Counted from the first letter of the stretch, positions 35,594 through 46,751 are shown. The stretch is 64,000 nucleotides of DNA from Pseudomonas sp. P8_241 (GCF_034008315.1 NZ_CP125377.1:5892501-5956500); one strand, 5' to 3'. Numbers and translations are program-made. The notes: generated by a model not told the origin, from the letters alone.

Positions 35594-38428
35594 TTGGACA
35601 AGATCCTGATTCGTGGGGCTCGAACCCACAACCTGAAGAACATCGACCTGACCCTGCCACGGGACAAGCTGATCGTCATCACCGGCCTGTCCGGTTCGGG
35701 CAAGTCATCCCTGGCGTTCGACACCCTGTACGCCGAAGGTCAGCGCCGCTACGTCGAATCGCTTTCGGCCTATGCCCGGCAGTTCCTGTCGATGATGGAA
35801 AAGCCAGATGTCGACACCATCGAAGGCCTGTCGCCGGCGATCTCCATCGAACAGAAGTCGACCTCGCACAACCCGCGCTCGACCGTCGGCACCATCACTG
35901 AAATCTACGACTACCTGCGCCTGCTGTATGCACGCGTAGGTATTCCGCGTTGCCCGGATCACGACATCCCGCTCGAAGCGCAGACCGTCAGCCAGATGGT
36001 CGACCTGGTCCTCGCCGAACCGGAGGGCAGCAAGCTGATGCTGCTGGCCCCAGTGATCCGCGAGCGCAAAGGCGAACATCTGTCGGTCTTCGAAGAGCTG
36101 CGCGCACAGGGCTTCGTCCGCGCCCGAATCAACGGCAAGCTCTATGAGCTGGACGAAGCACCCAAGCTCGACAAACAGAAAAAACACACCATTGATGTCG
36201 TGGTCGACCGCTTCAAGGTTCGCGCCGACTTGCAACAACGCCTGGCCGAATCCTTCGAGACCGCGCTGAAACTGGCGGACGGCATCGCCCTCGTGGCGCC
36301 GATGGACGATGAGCCCGGTGAAGAAATGATCTTCTCCGCGCGCTTCGCCTGCCCGATCTGCGGCCATGCCATCAGCGAACTGGAACCCAAGCTGTTCTCC
36401 TTCAACAACCCCGCCGGTGCCTGCCCGACCTGCGATGGTTTGGGGGTTAAGCAGTTTTTCGACATCAAGCGACTGGTCAACGGTGATTTGACCCTGGCCG
36501 AAGGTGCGATTCGCGGCTGGGATCGGCGCAACGTCTATTACTTCCAGATGCTCGGATCGCTGGCTTCGCACTATAAGTTCAGCCTCGAAGTGCCGTTCAA
36601 CGAGCTGCCGGCCGATCAGCAGAAATTCATCCTGCACGGCAGCGGTTCGCAAAACGTCGACTTCAAATACCTGAACGACCGTGGCGATATCGTCAAACGC
36701 TCGCACCCGTTCGAAGGCATCGTGCCAAACCTGGAACGCCGTTACCGCGAAACCGAGTCGGCCTCGGTGCGTGAAGAGCTGGCCAAGTTCCTCAGCACTC
36801 AATCCTGCCCTGATTGCCGCGGCACCCGCCTGCGCCGTGAAGCACGGCACGTATGGGTCGGCGAGAAGACCCTGCCGGCAGTGACCAACCTGCCCATCGG
36901 CGATGCTTGCGAATACTTCGGCGGGTTGAAACTGACCGGCCGTCGTGGCGAGATTGCCGACAAGATCCTCAAGGAAATCCGTGAGCGCCTGCAGTTTCTG
37001 GTCAACGTAGGTCTCGATTACCTGTCGCTTGATCGCAGTGCCGACACGTTGTCGGGCGGCGAGGCCCAGCGAATCCGCTTGGCCAGTCAGATCGGCGCCG
37101 GTCTGGTCGGCGTGCTGTACATCCTCGACGAACCGTCGATTGGCTTGCATCAGCGCGATAACGACCGGTTGCTTGGCACTCTTAAACACCTGCGCGACAT
37201 TGGCAATACGGTAATCGTGGTCGAACACGATGAAGACGCCATTCGCCTGGCCGACTATGTGGTGGACATCGGTCCAGGCGCCGGCGTGCACGGCGGGCAT
37301 ATCGTCGCCGAAGGTACGCCGGCGGAAGTCATGGCTCACCCGGATTCCTTGACGGGCAAGTACCTTTCAGGGCGCGTGAAGATCGAAGTCCCGGCCAATC
37401 GCACGCCGCGCAACAAGAAGCTGACGCTGTCCCTCAAAGGAGCTCGTGGCAACAACTTGCGCAATGTCGACCTGGAGATTCCGATCGGCCTGCTGACCTG
37501 CGTGACCGGTGTGTCCGGCTCGGGCAAGTCGACGCTGATCAACAACACGCTGTTTCCATTAAGTGCCACGGCGCTGAACGGCGCGACCACGCTTGAGGCT
37601 GCCGCCCACGACAGCATCAAGGGCCTGGAACACCTGGACAAGGTCGTGGACATCGACCAAAGCCCTATCGGCCGTACACCGCGCTCCAACCCGGCGACTT
37701 ACACCGGATTGTTCACGCCGATCCGCGAGTTGTTCGCCGGCGTGCCGGAATCCCGCTCCCGGGGTTACGGGCCAGGGCGCTTCTCCTTCAACGTGAAGGG
37801 CGGACGCTGCGAGGCCTGCCAGGGTGATGGCCTGATCAAGGTGGAGATGCACTTCCTGCCGGACATTTATGTCCCGTGCGACGTCTGCAAGAGCAAGCGT
37901 TACAACCGCGAAACCCTGGAGATCAAGTACAAGGGCAAGAGCATTCACGAAACCCTCGAAATGACCATCGAGGAAGCAAGGGTGTTCTTCGACGCGGTCC
38001 CCGCACTGGCGCGTAAGCTGCAAACGTTGATGGATGTCGGTCTGTCGTATATCAAACTCGGACAATCGGCGACCACTTTGTCCGGTGGTGAAGCCCAGCG
38101 GGTGAAACTCTCCCGCGAATTGTCCAAACGCGACACCGGCAAAACCTTGTACATCCTCGACGAGCCAACGACCGGCCTGCACTTCGCGGACATTCAGCAA
38201 CTGCTGGACGTACTGCATCGCCTACGCGATCACGGCAATACCGTGGTGGTGATTGAACACAACCTGGACGTGATCAAGACCGCTGACTGGCTGGTGGACC
38301 TTGGGCCGGAAGGTGGCTCCAAGGGTGGGCAGATCATTGCGGTTGGCACACCCGAGGAAGTGGCCGAGATGAAGCAATCTCACACCGGCTACTACCTGAA
38401 ACCGCTGTTGGAACGTGATCGGGCTTAA
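35594..38428 (+). CDS. uvrA: Excinuclease ABC subunit A
   Basis: The damage-recognition ATPase of nucleotide excision repair, 944 residues. It has two ABC modules: Walker A GLSGSGKS at 31-38 and a second GVSGSGKS at about 639-646, each with its own LSGGEAQR signature. Zinc-finger cysteines are visible in CPICGH...CPTCDG and CEACQGDG...CDVCKSKR. I chose TTG 35594 ([16 protein letters not shown]) because GAGG lies five bases upstream and it matches the family N-terminus. A -10-like TATACT is at 35554-35559; I could not find a convincing LexA box in the divergent region. Confidence 0.97.
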   Translation: MDKILIRGARTHNLKNIDLTLPRDKLIVITGLSGSGKSSLAFDTLYAEGQRRYVESLSAYARQFLSMMEKPDVDTIEGLSPAISIEQKSTSHNPRSTVGTITEIYDYLRLLYARVGIPRCPDHDIPLEAQTVSQMVDLVLAEPEGSKLMLLAPVIRERKGEHLSVFEELRAQGFVRARINGKLYELDEAPKLDKQKKHTIDVVVDRFKVRADLQQRLAESFETALKLADGIALVAPMDDEPGEEMIFSARFACPICGHAISELEPKLFSFNNPAGACPTCDGLGVKQFFDIKRLVNGDLTLAEGAIRGWDRRNVYYFQMLGSLASHYKFSLEVPFNELPADQQKFILHGSGSQNVDFKYLNDRGDIVKRSHPFEGIVPNLERRYRETESASVREELAKFLSTQSCPDCRGTRLRREARHVWVGEKTLPAVTNLPIGDACEYFGGLKLTGRRGEIADKILKEIRERLQFLVNVGLDYLSLDRSADTLSGGEAQRIRLASQIGAGLVGVLYILDEPSIGLHQRDNDRLLGTLKHLRDIGNTVIVVEHDEDAIRLADYVVDIGPGAGVHGGHIVAEGTPAEVMAHPDSLTGKYLSGRVKIEVPANRTPRNKKLTLSLKGARGNNLRNVDLEIPIGLLTCVTGVSGSGKSTLINNTLFPLSATALNGATTLEAAAHDSIKGLEHLDKVVDIDQSPIGRTPRSNPATYTGLFTPIRELFAGVPESRSRGYGPGRFSFNVKGGRCEACQGDGLIKVEMHFLPDIYVPCDVCKSKRYNRETLEIKYKGKSIHETLEMTIEEARVFFDAVPALARKLQTLMDVGLSYIKLGQSATTLSGGEAQRVKLSRELSKRDTGKTLYILDEPTTGLHFADIQQLLDVLHRLRDHGNTVVVIEHNLDVIKTADWLVDLGPEGGSKGGQIIAVGTPEEVAEMKQSHTGYYLKPLLERDRA

Positions 38429-38438
38429 TCCGACTCAT

Positions 38439-38479
38439 GAAAAAGCCCCTGTCACTTCATCAGTGACAGGGGCTTTTTT
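38439..38479. terminator. Bidirectional intrinsic terminator
   Basis: Stem AAAAGCCCCTGTCACT (38441-38456) pairs with AGTGACAGGGGCTTTT (38462-38477) around a five-base loop. It ends uvrA (plus) and the bacterioferritin gene (minus). Confidence 0.95.
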
Positions 38480-38491
38480 GTATCCGTTGAA

Positions 38492-38956
38492 TCAGGCGTG
38501 GGATTGCAGGTAGTTCTCAAGCCCGATCAACTTGATCAGACCCAACTGCTTCTCGAGCCAGTAGGTGTGATCTTCTTCGGTGTCATGCAATTGAACCCGC
38601 AGCATTTCGCGGCTGACATAGTCCTTGTGCTGCTCGCAGAGCTTGATGCCCTTGCACAGCGCAGCACGGACTTTGTATTCCAGGCGCAAATCCGCTTCGA
38701 GCATCTCGGTCACCGTAGTGCCGACATCAAGATCGTCCGGGCGCATGCGCGGCGTGCCTTCGAGCATCAGGATCCGGCGCATCAGCGCATCGGCGTGCCC
38801 TGCTTCCTCTTCCATCTCGTGATTGATACGTTCGTAGAGCTTGGTGAAACCCCAGTCCTCATACATCCGCGAGTGGACGAAATATTGATCACGCGCGGCC
38901 AGTTCGCCGGTCAGCAACGTGTTGAGGTAATCGATTACGTCTGGGTGGCCTTGCAT
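38492..38956 (-). CDS. bfrA: Bacterioferritin-family ferritin (BfrA/FtnA type)
   Basis: A 154-residue four-helix iron-storage subunit. The dinuclear ferroxidase ligands are all present: Glu18, Glu51, His54, Glu93, Glu127 and His130. The haem-ligand Met at position 52 of haem-binding bacterioferritins is Ala here (EEEAGHAD), which matches the P. aeruginosa protein first called BfrA and later reclassified as the non-haem ferritin FtnA. It is downstream of katA on the same strand, with katA's terminator between them, so it may have its own promoter. Links iron storage to peroxide defence. Confidence 0.94.
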   Translation of the reverse strand: MQGHPDVIDYLNTLLTGELAARDQYFVHSRMYEDWGFTKLYERINHEMEEEAGHADALMRRILMLEGTPRMRPDDLDVGTTVTEMLEADLRLEYKVRAALCKGIKLCEQHKDYVSREMLRVQLHDTEEDHTYWLEKQLGLIKLIGLENYLQSHA

Positions 38957-39067
38957 TGCCCTACATCTCCCTGCTTGAAAGTTACAGTTTGAACCAACCC
39001 GACCATAACGTCACTCGCCAGACGCAATAAAAGCGAAGATATTCTGAGAAAAGCAGCTTAAATAACG

Positions 39068-39094
39068 CAAAAACCGCCCAAACAAGGGCGGTTC
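39068..39094 (-). terminator. Intrinsic terminator of katA
   Basis: On the minus strand AACCGCCC loops by six bases to GGGCGGTT and runs into TTTTT. It lies just after the katA stop. Confidence 0.88.
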
Positions 39095-39104
39095 TGCTTC
39101 TCAT

Positions 39105-40559
39105 TTAGACTTCGTTAAGCTGTACGTTGAGCTGCTTTGCGATTGCTTCTCCATACGCCGTATCAGCCTTGTAGAAGTGCTGGAGCTGACGATCAATTAC
39201 ATCGCTGGAAACACCCGCCATCGCACCTGCGATGTTGCTGACCAGCAGTGATTTCTGGTCCTCTGTCATCAAGCGGAACAATGCTCCAGCATGGCTGTAG
39301 TAGTCGGTGTCTTCGCGGTGATCGTAGCGATCAGCCGCTCCGTTCAGCGCCAATGCAGGCTCAGCAAAATGAGGTGCCTGCTTGGGTGAATGGACGTAGC
39401 TATTCGGCTCGTAGTTCGGCGCTGCGCCGCCGTTGCTGCCAAACGCCATCGAACCATCACGTTGATAGGTGTTGACCGGGCAGCGAGGCGCATTCACCGG
39501 TAATTGCTGGTGATTGGTGCCGACGCGGTAGCGATGTGCATCCGCATAGGCAAATACCCGACCCTGCAGCATACGATCCGGCGAAAGCCCCACACCCGGT
39601 ACCATGTTGCTAGGGCCGAATGTGGCCTGCTCGACTTCAGCGAAGTAATTTTGCGGGTTGCGATTGAGCTCCAGCTCACCGACCTCGATCAGCGGAAACT
39701 CTTTCTGCGACCAGGTCTTGGTGACATCAAACGGGTTCTCGTAATGCGCAGCGGCTTGAGCTTCGGACATGATCTGGATGCAGACGCGCCATTTCGGGAA
39801 ATCACCGCCCTCAATGGCCTCGAACAAGTCACGCTGGGCGTAATCAGGATCTGTACCAGCCAAACGTGCTGCATCGGCTGGTGCCAGGTTCTTGATTCCC
39901 TGCTTGGTCTTGTAGTGCCATTTGACCCAATGCCGCTCGTTATCGGCGCTGATCAGACTGTAGGTGTGGCTCCCGAAGCCGTGCATGTGACGGTAGCCGT
40001 CAGGAATGCCACGGTCCGAAAACAGGATCGTTACCTGATGCAGTGCCTCAGGCGAGTGCGACCAAAAGTCCCACATCATCTGGGCACTTTTGAGATTGCT
40101 TTGCGGCAGACGTTTTTGGGTGTGGATAAAGTCAGGGAACTTCAACGGATCACGGATGAAAAATACCGGGGTGTTGTTGCCAACGATGTCCCAGTTGCCT
40201 TCTTCGGTGTAGAACTTCAACGCGAAACCACGGGGATCACGCTCAGTGTCAGCCGAACCGCGTTCGCCACCGACCGTAGAGAACCGCAAAAAGGTCGGGG
40301 TTTGCTTACCTAGCGATTCAAACAGTTTTGCGCTGGTGTATTGAGTGATATCGCGAGTGACCGTGAACGTACCGTAGGCGCCCGAGCCTTTCGCGTGCAC
40401 GCGGCGCTCCGGGATGTTTTCACGGTTGAAGTGGGCGAGCTTCTCGATCAGGTGAAAGTCGTCGAGTAGCAGCGGGCCACGGGGGCCGGCGGAACGGGAA
40501 TTCTGGTTATCGGCAACAGGTGCGCCACTGGCGGTTGTAAGCGTTGTGTTCTGACTCAT
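39105..40559 (-). CDS. katA: Monofunctional haem catalase KatA
   Basis: Decomposes hydrogen peroxide to water and oxygen. The 484-residue size marks a small-subunit (clade III) catalase. The distal His55 is in [11 protein letters not shown], Asn128 in VGNNTPVFF, and the proximal haem-ligand Tyr338 in [13 protein letters not shown]. It stands between rplQ and the ferritin gene bfrA, the order known from P. aeruginosa. An OxyR-like inverted repeat lies about 100 bases upstream. Codon use and length are normal. Confidence 0.97.
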   Translation of the reverse strand: MSQNTTLTTASGAPVADNQNSRSAGPRGPLLLDDFHLIEKLAHFNRENIPERRVHAKGSGAYGTFTVTRDITQYTSAKLFESLGKQTPTFLRFSTVGGERGSADTERDPRGFALKFYTEEGNWDIVGNNTPVFFIRDPLKFPDFIHTQKRLPQSNLKSAQMMWDFWSHSPEALHQVTILFSDRGIPDGYRHMHGFGSHTYSLISADNERHWVKWHYKTKQGIKNLAPADAARLAGTDPDYAQRDLFEAIEGGDFPKWRVCIQIMSEAQAAAHYENPFDVTKTWSQKEFPLIEVGELELNRNPQNYFAEVEQATFGPSNMVPGVGLSPDRMLQGRVFAYADAHRYRVGTNHQQLPVNAPRCPVNTYQRDGSMAFGSNGGAAPNYEPNSYVHSPKQAPHFAEPALALNGAADRYDHREDTDYYSHAGALFRLMTEDQKSLLVSNIAGAMAGVSSDVIDRQLQHFYKADTAYGEAIAKQLNVQLNEV

Positions 40560-40659
40560 GCGATCGTCCTTCCTCTGTCGGTCTTGAACTGCCGGCTAAT
40601 CGGCTGAGAAGGAGTATTGATCATCAATGTGACACCTACAAATTCATTGACTCATAGAC

Positions 40660-40682
40660 ATCGATAGATAATTCCTAACGAT
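40660..40682. promoter_or_regulatory. Weak OxyR-like inverted repeat upstream of katA
   Basis: ATCGATAG (40660-40667) and CTAACGAT (40675-40682) form an inverted repeat with one mismatch and a seven-base spacer, the ATAG-N7-CTAT geometry of an OxyR half-operator. The neighbouring half-sites of a full operator are poor. It is about 100 bases from the katA start; I give it low weight. Confidence 0.35.
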
Positions 40683-40752
40683 CCTCCCCTCTACATCATG
40701 ACGGCTTGGAGGAAGAAGAGATCTGTACAACCAACACATTTGTTTCAGACAC

Positions 40753-40777
40753 AAAAAACCGGGCACTAGGCCCGGTT
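40753..40777 (-). terminator. Intrinsic terminator of the alpha operon
   Basis: On the minus strand AACCGGGC pairs with GCCCGGTT around a five-base loop and is followed by TTTTTT. It lies downstream of rplQ and ends the ribosomal-protein cluster. Confidence 0.93.
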
Positions 40778-40797
40778 CTTTGTTTCAGACTGACGTC

Positions 40798-41184
40798 TTA
40801 CTCGGCGGATACAGCTTCGCCGGCAGTAGCACGATCAACCAACTCGACGTACGCCATAGGCGCGTTGTCGCCAGCGCGGAAACCGCACTTGAGGATGCGC
40901 AGGTAGCCACCCTCACGGGTAGCGTAACGCTTGCCCAGGTCGTTGAAGAGCTTACCAACGATAGCTTTCGAACGAGTACGGTCGAAAGCCAGACGACGGT
41001 TAGCAACGCTATCTGTCTTGGCCAAAGTGATCAGCGGCTCAGCAACGCGGCGCAGTTCTTTAGCTTTTGGCAGAGTAGTTTTGATCAGCTCGTGCTCGAA
41101 CAGCGACACCGCCATGTTTTGGAACATGGCCTTGCGGTGCGAGCTGGTGCGGCTCAGGTGACGACCACTTTTACGATGACGCAT
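40798..41184 (-). CDS. rplQ: 50S ribosomal protein L17
   Basis: 128 residues starting [20 protein letters not shown], the invariant L17 N-terminus that contacts 23S rRNA near the exit tunnel. The [21 protein letters not shown] segment (36-56) is the L17 signature. It is the last gene of the alpha operon, 42 bases after rpoA and before the terminator at 40753-40777. Confidence 0.98.
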   Translation of the reverse strand: MRHRKSGRHLSRTSSHRKAMFQNMAVSLFEHELIKTTLPKAKELRRVAEPLITLAKTDSVANRRLAFDRTRSKAIVGKLFNDLGKRYATREGGYLRILKCGFRAGDNAPMAYVELVDRATAGEAVSAE

Positions 41185-41226
41185 GGTTCATTCCTTACCA
41201 AACACTACGTTCGGTGATTACGACGA

Positions 41227-42228
41227 TCAGGCAGTCGCCTTGTCGTCCTTCTTAAGACTTGCAGGCGGCCAGTTGTCGAGGCGCATGCCGAGGGACAGAC
41301 CGCGGGAGGCCAGAACGTCCTTGATTTCAGTCAAGGATTTCTTGCCCAGGTTCGGAGTCTTCAACAGCTCTACTTCGGTACGCTGAATCAGGTCACCAAT
41401 GTAGTAGATGTTTTCCGCCTTAAGGCAGTTAGCCGAACGTACAGTCAGTTCCAGATCGTCAACCGGGCGAAGCAGGATCGGATCGATCTCGTCTTCCTGC
41501 TCGACAACCACTGGCTCACTGTCACCTTTGAGGTCGACGAACGCAGCCAACTGCTGTTGCAGAATGGTTGCAGCGCGACGAATAGCCTCTTCAGGATCCA
41601 GGGTGCCGTTGGTTTCCAGATCAATAACCAGCTTGTCCAGGTTAGTACGCTGCTCGACACGGGCGTTTTCCACCACGTATGCGATACGGCGAACCGGGCT
41701 GAACGAAGAGTCAAGCTGCAAGCGACCGATGCTGCGGCTTTCGTCTTCATCGCTCTGACGCGAGTCTGCCGGTTCATAACCACGACCACGAGCTACTACT
41801 AGCTTCATGTTCAGGGCGCCGTTAGACGCCAGGTTAGCGATTACGTGATCGGGATTAACGATCTCGACATCATGATCCAGCTGAATATCGGCAGCGGTAA
41901 CCACCCCCGAACCCTTCTTCGACAAGGTCAGCGTAACTTCGTCACGACCGTGCAGCTTGATAGCCAGACCTTTAAGGTTCAACAGGATTTCAATTACGTC
42001 TTCCTGTACACCTTCGATGGCGCTGTACTCGTGGAGCACACCGTCAATCTCGGCCTCGACTACTGCACAGCCGGGCATTGAGGACAACAGGATGCGGCGC
42101 AGCGCGTTGCCCAGGGTATGGCCAAAGCCACGCTCGAGAGGCTCGAGCGTGATCTTGGCGCGGGTTGGACTGACAACCTGCACATCAATGTGGCGGGGTG
42201 TCAGGAACTCATTTACCGAAATCTGCAT
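41227..42228 (-). CDS. rpoA: RNA polymerase alpha subunit
   Basis: 333 residues. The N-terminal domain (1-235) dimerises and assembles beta and beta'; the C-terminal domain (about 250-325) binds UP elements and activators, with the conserved [15 protein letters not shown] and [19 protein letters not shown] segments that hold the DNA-contacting Arg, Asn and Lys. Located between rpsD and rplQ in the usual alpha operon order. Confidence 0.98.
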   Translation of the reverse strand: MQISVNEFLTPRHIDVQVVSPTRAKITLEPLERGFGHTLGNALRRILLSSMPGCAVVEAEIDGVLHEYSAIEGVQEDVIEILLNLKGLAIKLHGRDEVTLTLSKKGSGVVTAADIQLDHDVEIVNPDHVIANLASNGALNMKLVVARGRGYEPADSRQSDEDESRSIGRLQLDSSFSPVRRIAYVVENARVEQRTNLDKLVIDLETNGTLDPEEAIRRAATILQQQLAAFVDLKGDSEPVVVEQEDEIDPILLRPVDDLELTVRSANCLKAENIYYIGDLIQRTEVELLKTPNLGKKSLTEIKDVLASRGLSLGMRLDNWPPASLKKDDKATA

Positions 42229-42250
42229 GGATGCACCTATTTTCTAGCCC

Positions 42251-42871
42251 TTACTTGGAGTAGAGCTCGACAATCAGGCTTTCGTTGATGTCGGCGGACA
42301 GATCACTGCGAGCTGGAACGTTCTTGAAAACGCCCGACTTCTTCTCAGTGTCTACTTCTACCCATTCTACGCGGCCACGTTGGGCACACAGATCGAGAGC
42401 TTGGACAATGCGAAGTTGATTTTTTGCTTTCTCGCGAACAGCGACCACGTCACCAGCACGAACCTGGTAAGACGGAACGTTAACGGTCTGACCGTTTACG
42501 CTGATCGACTTGTGCGATACCAGCTGACGGGATTCGGCACGAGTCGAACCAAAGCCCATACGGTATACAACGTTGTCCAGACGGCATTCGAGCAGTTGCA
42601 GCAGGTTTTCACCGGTTGCACCTTTCTTGCCAGCAGCTTCTTTGTAGTAGCCGCTGAACTGACGCTCGAGAACGCCGTAGATACGACGGACCTTCTGCTT
42701 TTCACGCAGTTGGGTGCCGTAGTCGGACTGGCGACCGCGGCGTTGGCCGTGGATACCAGGTGCTGCTTCAATGTTGCACTTCGATTCGATCGCGCGCACG
42801 CCGCTCTTCAGAAAGAGATCGGTGCCTTCGCGACGAGCGAGTTTGCATTTTGGACCAATGTAACGAGCCAT
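42251..42871 (-). CDS. rpsD: 30S ribosomal protein S4
   Basis: 206 residues. S4 nucleates 30S assembly and, in enteric bacteria, represses its own operon at the rpsM leader. The S4 RNA-binding domain is visible at about 96-158 ([26 protein letters not shown]). Only Cys9 and Cys32 occur in the N-terminal region, so this is the zinc-free form. It lies 22 bases upstream of rpoA in the direction of transcription. Confidence 0.98.
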   Translation of the reverse strand: MARYIGPKCKLARREGTDLFLKSGVRAIESKCNIEAAPGIHGQRRGRQSDYGTQLREKQKVRRIYGVLERQFSGYYKEAAGKKGATGENLLQLLECRLDNVVYRMGFGSTRAESRQLVSHKSISVNGQTVNVPSYQVRAGDVVAVREKAKNQLRIVQALDLCAQRGRVEWVEVDTEKKSGVFKNVPARSDLSADINESLIVELYSK

Positions 42872-42889
42872 TCTTTACAATCTCCTGGA

Positions 42890-43279
42890 TTACACGCGGC
42901 GCTTCTTCGGCGGACGGCACCCGTTGTGCGGGATTGGCGTCACGTCGGTGATGCTGGCGATCTTGTAGCCACAGCCGTTCAAAGCGCGGACTGCGGATTC
43001 ACGACCTGGACCTGGACCTTTGACATTGACGTCGAGGTTTTTCAGGCCGTATTCCAGCGCAGCTTGACCAGCACGTTCAGCAGCTACTTGAGCAGCAAAC
43101 GGGGTGGACTTGCGGGAACCGCGGAAACCCGAACCACCGGAGGTAGCCCAGGAAAGAGCGTTACCTTGACGGTCGGTAATGGTCACGATGGTGTTGTTAA
43201 AAGATGCATGGATGTGGGCGATGCCATCAACCACTGTCTTTTTAACTTTTTTACGAGGACGAGCAGCAGGTTTTGCCAT
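42890..43279 (-). CDS. rpsK: 30S ribosomal protein S11
   Basis: 129 residues; S11 helps form the platform of the small subunit and the mRNA exit path. A basic N-terminal tail ([15 protein letters not shown]) precedes the core [24 protein letters not shown], and the C-terminus ends [12 protein letters not shown] as in the family. Gap of 30 bases to rpsM and 18 to rpsD. Confidence 0.98.
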   Translation of the reverse strand: MAKPAARPRKKVKKTVVDGIAHIHASFNNTIVTITDRQGNALSWATSGGSGFRGSRKSTPFAAQVAAERAGQAALEYGLKNLDVNVKGPGPGRESAVRALNGCGYKIASITDVTPIPHNGCRPPKKRRV

Positions 43280-43309
43280 GATAATTTTCCTGTCGATTCG
43301 CTGGGGCGA

Positions 43310-43666
43310 TTACTTGCGGATCGGCTTACGCGGACCTTTACGGGTACGCGCGTTGGTCTTGGTACGCTGACCGCGTACTGGCAGACCACGACGATGACGC
43401 AGACCGCGATAGCAACCGAGGTCCATCAAGCGCTTGATTTTCATGTTGATTTCGCGACGCAGGTCACCTTCAGTGGTGAACTTCGCCACTTCGCCACGCA
43501 GCTGTTCAATTTGCTCGTCGCTCAGATCCTTGATCTTTGCGGCTGGGTTTACCCCAGTCTCTGCACAAATTTTCTGTGCAGTAGTGCGACCAACACCATA
43601 GATGTAGGTCAGCGAGATAACAGTATGCTTGTTATCTGGAATGTTAACGCCTGCAATACGGGCCAT
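43310..43666 (-). CDS. rpsM: 30S ribosomal protein S13
   Basis: 118 residues; S13 sits in the 30S head and contacts the P-site tRNA and 50S subunit through its extended basic tail ([18 protein letters not shown]). The start [11 protein letters not shown] is invariant. It is the first gene of the alpha operon, about 53 bases after the predicted start site of the promoter at 43726-43754. Confidence 0.98.
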   Translation of the reverse strand: MARIAGVNIPDNKHTVISLTYIYGVGRTTAQKICAETGVNPAAKIKDLSDEQIEQLRGEVAKFTTEGDLRREINMKIKRLMDLGCYRGLRHRRGLPVRGQRTKTNARTRKGPRKPIRK

Positions 43667-43725
43667 TCAGTGGGACTCCAATTGACAGCTACCTACGCCC
43701 CGGAAGCCAAGAAATAGGGCGCGAG

Positions 43726-43754
43726 ATAATATCGCTGTAATAACAAATAATCAA
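43726..43754 (-). promoter_or_regulatory. Sigma-70 promoter of the alpha operon
   Basis: On the minus strand TTGATT (43749-43754), a 17-base spacer and TATTAT (43726-43731). It lies right after the hairpin that follows rpmJ and gives a leader of about 50 bases before rpsM. The leader is where S4 regulates the operon in enterics; I could not fold it. Confidence 0.75.
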
Positions 43755-43778
43755 CCCGGTAGCGCACTAGCTACCGGG
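43755..43778 (-). terminator. Hairpin at the spc/alpha operon boundary
   Basis: CCCGGTAGC (43755-43763) pairs perfectly with GCTACCGGG (43770-43778). On the minus strand it is followed by TTGATTATTTG, a broken U-tract, so it may be a partial terminator. The alpha-operon -35 box starts in that tail. Confidence 0.75.
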
Positions 43779-43796
43779 CTTGAAGCACAATCACAC

Positions 43797-43913
43797 TCAG
43801 CCTTGGCGCTGTTTGTGACGCGGTTCCGCGCTGCAAATTACTCGAACAACACCTTCGCGGCGAATAATCTTGCAGTTACGGCACAGCTTTTTCACCGATG
43901 CACGAACTTTCAT
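43797..43913 (-). CDS. rpmJ: 50S ribosomal protein L36
   Basis: 38 residues, read by eye because of its size: [20 protein letters not shown] and so on to KQRQG. Cys11, Cys14, Cys27 and His33 form the zinc ribbon, so this is the zinc-containing (C+) form. It follows secY by 24 bases and closes the spc operon. Under zinc limitation bacteria often replace this protein by a zinc-free paralogue; none is in this window. Confidence 0.96.
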
Positions 43914-43937
43914 CACCAACTCCTCGAACCTTATGGG

Positions 43938-45266
43938 TCAGCGCAGCATGCCGCTGCCGTAACCCTTCAGGTTGGCTTTCTTCATCAGGGATTCGTACTG
44001 GTGCGAAACGAGGTGCGATTGTACTTGGGACATGAAGTCCATCACAACCACGACGACGATCAGCAACGAGGTCCCGCCAAGGTAGAACGGAACGTTGGCT
44101 GCGACCACCAGAAACTGGGGCAACAGGCACACGGCCGTCATGTAAAGAGCACCGAACATGGTCAAGCGAGTCAGAACGCCATCAATGTAGCGCGCAGACT
44201 GCTCACCTGGACGGATGCCCGGAATAAAGGCACCGGACTTCTTCAGGTTTTCCGCTACGTCTTTCGGATTGAACATCAACGCCGTATAGAAGAAGCAGAA
44301 GAAAATAATCCCTGCACTAAACAGCAGAATATTCAACGGCTGACCAGGAGCGATCGACTGCGAGATGTCCTGCAACCAGCCCATACCTTCAGACTGACCA
44401 AACCAGGCACCCAACGAAGCCGGGAACAGCAAAATGCTGCTCGCGAAAATAGCCGGAATAACACCGGCCATGTTCACCTTCAGCGGCAAGTGGCTAGTCT
44501 GCGCAGCGAAGACCTTACGGCCCTGCTGACGCTTGGCGTAGTGAACAGCAATACGACGCTGACCACGCTCAATGAACACCACGAAACCGATAATCGCTAC
44601 TGCCAGCAAACCGATGGCAACCAAAGCGAAGATGTTGATATCGCCCTGACGTGCAGACTCGAAAGACTGCCCGATCGCTCTCGGAAGACCGGCGACGATA
44701 CCCGAAAAAATCAACATCGAGATACCGTTGCCAACACCACGCTCAGTAATCTGCTCACCCAGCCACATCATGAACATCGCACCAGCCACAAAAGTGGATA
44801 CCGCGACGAAATGGAAGCCAAAGTCACCAGTGAACGCAACGCCCTGCCCCGCCAGACCAATGGACATACCAATAGCCTGGACGAGAGCGAGGACGACAGT
44901 GCCGTAGCGGGTGTACTGGCTGATCTTGCGACGGCCAGCTTCACCTTCCTTCTTCAACTGCTCCAGCTGCGGGCTGACGGCGGTCATCAGCTGCATGATG
45001 ATCGATGCCGAAATGTAAGGCATGATCCCCAGTGCAAAGATGCTCATCCGCTCCAGCGCGCCGCCGGAAAACATGTTGAACAAGCTAAGAATGGTCCCCT
45101 CATTCTGTCGAAACAGGTCCGCGAGTCGGTCTGGGTTGATACCTGGAACCGGGATGTGTGCGCCTATTCGGTAGACGATAATCGCCAGGAACAGAAAACG
45201 CAGACGAGCCCAGAGTTCAGACATACCGCCTTTGCCGAGCGCAGAGAGAGCACCTTGCTTAGCCAT
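43938..45266 (-). CDS. secY: Protein translocase subunit SecY
   Basis: The central channel of the SecYEG translocon in the inner membrane, 442 residues with ten membrane helices. Conserved parts are [11 protein letters not shown] near 35-45 (helix 1/periplasmic), [23 protein letters not shown] (plug/helix 2), and the cytosolic loop [21 protein letters not shown]. The start ATG directly abuts the rplO stop codon, so translation of the two is linked. It is followed by rpmJ. Confidence 0.98.
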   Translation of the reverse strand: MAKQGALSALGKGGMSELWARLRFLFLAIIVYRIGAHIPVPGINPDRLADLFRQNEGTILSLFNMFSGGALERMSIFALGIMPYISASIIMQLMTAVSPQLEQLKKEGEAGRRKISQYTRYGTVVLALVQAIGMSIGLAGQGVAFTGDFGFHFVAVSTFVAGAMFMMWLGEQITERGVGNGISMLIFSGIVAGLPRAIGQSFESARQGDINIFALVAIGLLAVAIIGFVVFIERGQRRIAVHYAKRQQGRKVFAAQTSHLPLKVNMAGVIPAIFASSILLFPASLGAWFGQSEGMGWLQDISQSIAPGQPLNILLFSAGIIFFCFFYTALMFNPKDVAENLKKSGAFIPGIRPGEQSARYIDGVLTRLTMFGALYMTAVCLLPQFLVVAANVPFYLGGTSLLIVVVVVMDFMSQVQSHLVSHQYESLMKKANLKGYGSGMLR

Positions 45267-45704
45267 TTATTCCTCGAACTTGCCGCCAGCTGCTTCGATA
45301 GCCGCACGCGCACCTTTGGTGGCGCCGATTCCCTTGCCGATAGTGACAGCGCGAGTCACTTCACCGGACAGCATGATTTTCACACGCTGTACGTTGACGT
45401 TGATCACGTTGGCATCTTTCAGGGACTGCACGGTGACGATGTCGCCTTCCACTTTAGCCAGCTCGGACAAACGCACTTCTGCGCGATCCATGGCCTTCAG
45501 GGAAACGAAACCGAACTTCGGCAGGCGACGATGCAGCGGCTGTTGACCGCCTTCAAAGCCTGGAGCGATGGTGCCACCGGAGCGGGAGGTCTGACCTTTG
45601 TGGCCACGGCCACCGGTCTTACCCAAACCGCTACCGATACCACGGCCCGGACGATGCTTTTCGCGACGGGAACCCGGCGCTGGACTCAGATCATTGAGTT
45701 TCAT
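45267..45704 (-). CDS. rplO: 50S ribosomal protein L15
   Basis: 145 residues. L15 is a late-assembly protein of the large subunit. The Gly/Arg-rich N-terminal extension ([20 protein letters not shown]) that penetrates 23S rRNA and the C-terminal AGGKFEE are typical. It starts three bases after rpmD and ends immediately before secY. Confidence 0.98.
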   Translation of the reverse strand: MKLNDLSPAPGSRREKHRPGRGIGSGLGKTGGRGHKGQTSRSGGTIAPGFEGGQQPLHRRLPKFGFVSLKAMDRAEVRLSELAKVEGDIVTVQSLKDANVINVNVQRVKIMLSGEVTRAVTIGKGIGATKGARAAIEAAGGKFEE

Positions 45705-45707
45705 CGA

Positions 45708-45884
45708 TTAACCCTCGACACGCAGCATGTAGTAAGCCTTGTTGATCATCCCGCGATTCTCGGGAGTATCCAGGACTTCTACAGTGTGACCGATGCGACG
45801 CAGACCCAGACCCTTAACGCACAGTTTGTGGTTAGGGATGCGGCCGGTCATGCTTTTGATCAGCGTAACTTTAACGGTAGCCAT
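45708..45884 (-). CDS. rpmD: 50S ribosomal protein L30
   Basis: 58 residues, found by reading the gap between rpsE and rpl[21 protein letters not shown], then [20 protein letters not shown] and ending YMLRVEG. These are the L30 signatures. Only two bases separate it from rpsE and three from rplO, the standard spc order. Confidence 0.97.
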   Translation of the reverse strand: MATVKVTLIKSMTGRIPNHKLCVKGLGLRRIGHTVEVLDTPENRGMINKAYYMLRVEG

Positions 45885-45886
45885 GA

Positions 45887-46387
45887 TCAGAAGATCTCCT
45901 TGACGCTTTTGCCACGCTTGGCGGCAATGGATTCAGGAGACTGCATAGCCTTCAAACCTTTGAAAGTGGCGTGAACCACGTTTACCGGGTTAGTCGAGCC
46001 GTAGCACTTGGCCAGAACGTTCTGAACGCCAGCAACTTCGAGGACAGCACGCATAGCGCCGCCAGCGATGATACCGGTACCTTCAGAAGCAGGCTGCATG
46101 TACACCTTCGAAGCGCCGTGAGCGGACTTCATTGCGTACTGCAGAGTGGTGCCGTTCAGATCAACTTGGATCATGTTGCGGCGAGCAGCTTCCATTGCCT
46201 TCTGGATCGCAGCAGGCACTTCACGCGACTTGCCACGGCCGAAGCCAACACGGCCCTTACCATCACCCACCACGGTCAACGCGGTGAAAGTGAAGATACG
46301 GCCGCCTTTAACGGTTTTGGCTACGCGGTTAACTTGAACCAGCTTCTCGATGTAGCCTTCGTCGCGCTTTTGGTCGTTATTTGACAT
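45887..46387 (-). CDS. rpsE: 30S ribosomal protein S5
   Basis: 166 residues. S5 contributes to mRNA unwinding and translational fidelity. The dsRNA-binding-like N-terminal domain ([20 protein letters not shown], about 16-35) and the C-terminal fold with [18 protein letters not shown] are clear. Residues linked to ram or spectinomycin-resistance mutations (VKGGR loop) are wild type in appearance. Confidence 0.98.
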   Translation of the reverse strand: MSNNDQKRDEGYIEKLVQVNRVAKTVKGGRIFTFTALTVVGDGKGRVGFGRGKSREVPAAIQKAMEAARRNMIQVDLNGTTLQYAMKSAHGASKVYMQPASEGTGIIAGGAMRAVLEVAGVQNVLAKCYGSTNPVNVVHATFKGLKAMQSPESIAAKRGKSVKEIF

Positions 46388-46390
46388 AAC

Positions 46391-46741
46391 TTAGAACTCC
46401 AGCCCAGCTTCACGAGCAGCATCAGCCAGCGCTTTAACGCGGCCGTGATACTTGAAGCCAGAGCGGTCGAAAGCCACTTGCGAGACGCCAGCGGCCTTAG
46501 CACGCGTAGCGACCAGCTGGCCAACCTTAGTGGCCGCGTCGATGTTGCCAGTGGCACCATCACGCAGTTCTTTATCCAAAGTCGAGGCGCTTGCCAGGAC
46601 TTTGCTGCCGTCGGCCGAAATGACCTGGGCGTAGATGTGCTGCGAAGAGCGGAACACGCAGAGACGCACGACTTCGAGTTCGTGCATTTTCAGGCGTGCT
46701 TTGCGAGCGCGACGCAGTCGAGTAACTTTTTTGTCGGTCAT
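46391..46741 (-). CDS. rplR: 50S ribosomal protein L18
   Basis: 116 residues; L18 binds 5S rRNA and places it on the large subunit. A basic N-terminus ([15 protein letters not shown]) is followed by the conserved [18 protein letters not shown] and the C-terminal [24 protein letters not shown]. Three bases from rpsE. Confidence 0.98.
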   Translation of the reverse strand: MTDKKVTRLRRARKARLKMHELEVVRLCVFRSSQHIYAQVISADGSKVLASASTLDKELRDGATGNIDAATKVGQLVATRAKAAGVSQVAFDRSGFKYHGRVKALADAAREAGLEF

Positions 46742-46751
46742 TTGCTATGCC

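Noticed and set aside
35705..37339. Minus-strand open frame of 544 codons antisense to uvrA
   Set aside because: Shadow frame within a complete uvrA; no independent evidence.
43803..45974. Long plus-strand open frame (723 codons) antisense to secY, rplO and rpsE
   Set aside because: It is the mirror of highly expressed, codon-biased ribosomal genes; no ribosome site, no family similarity, and it crosses several real genes.
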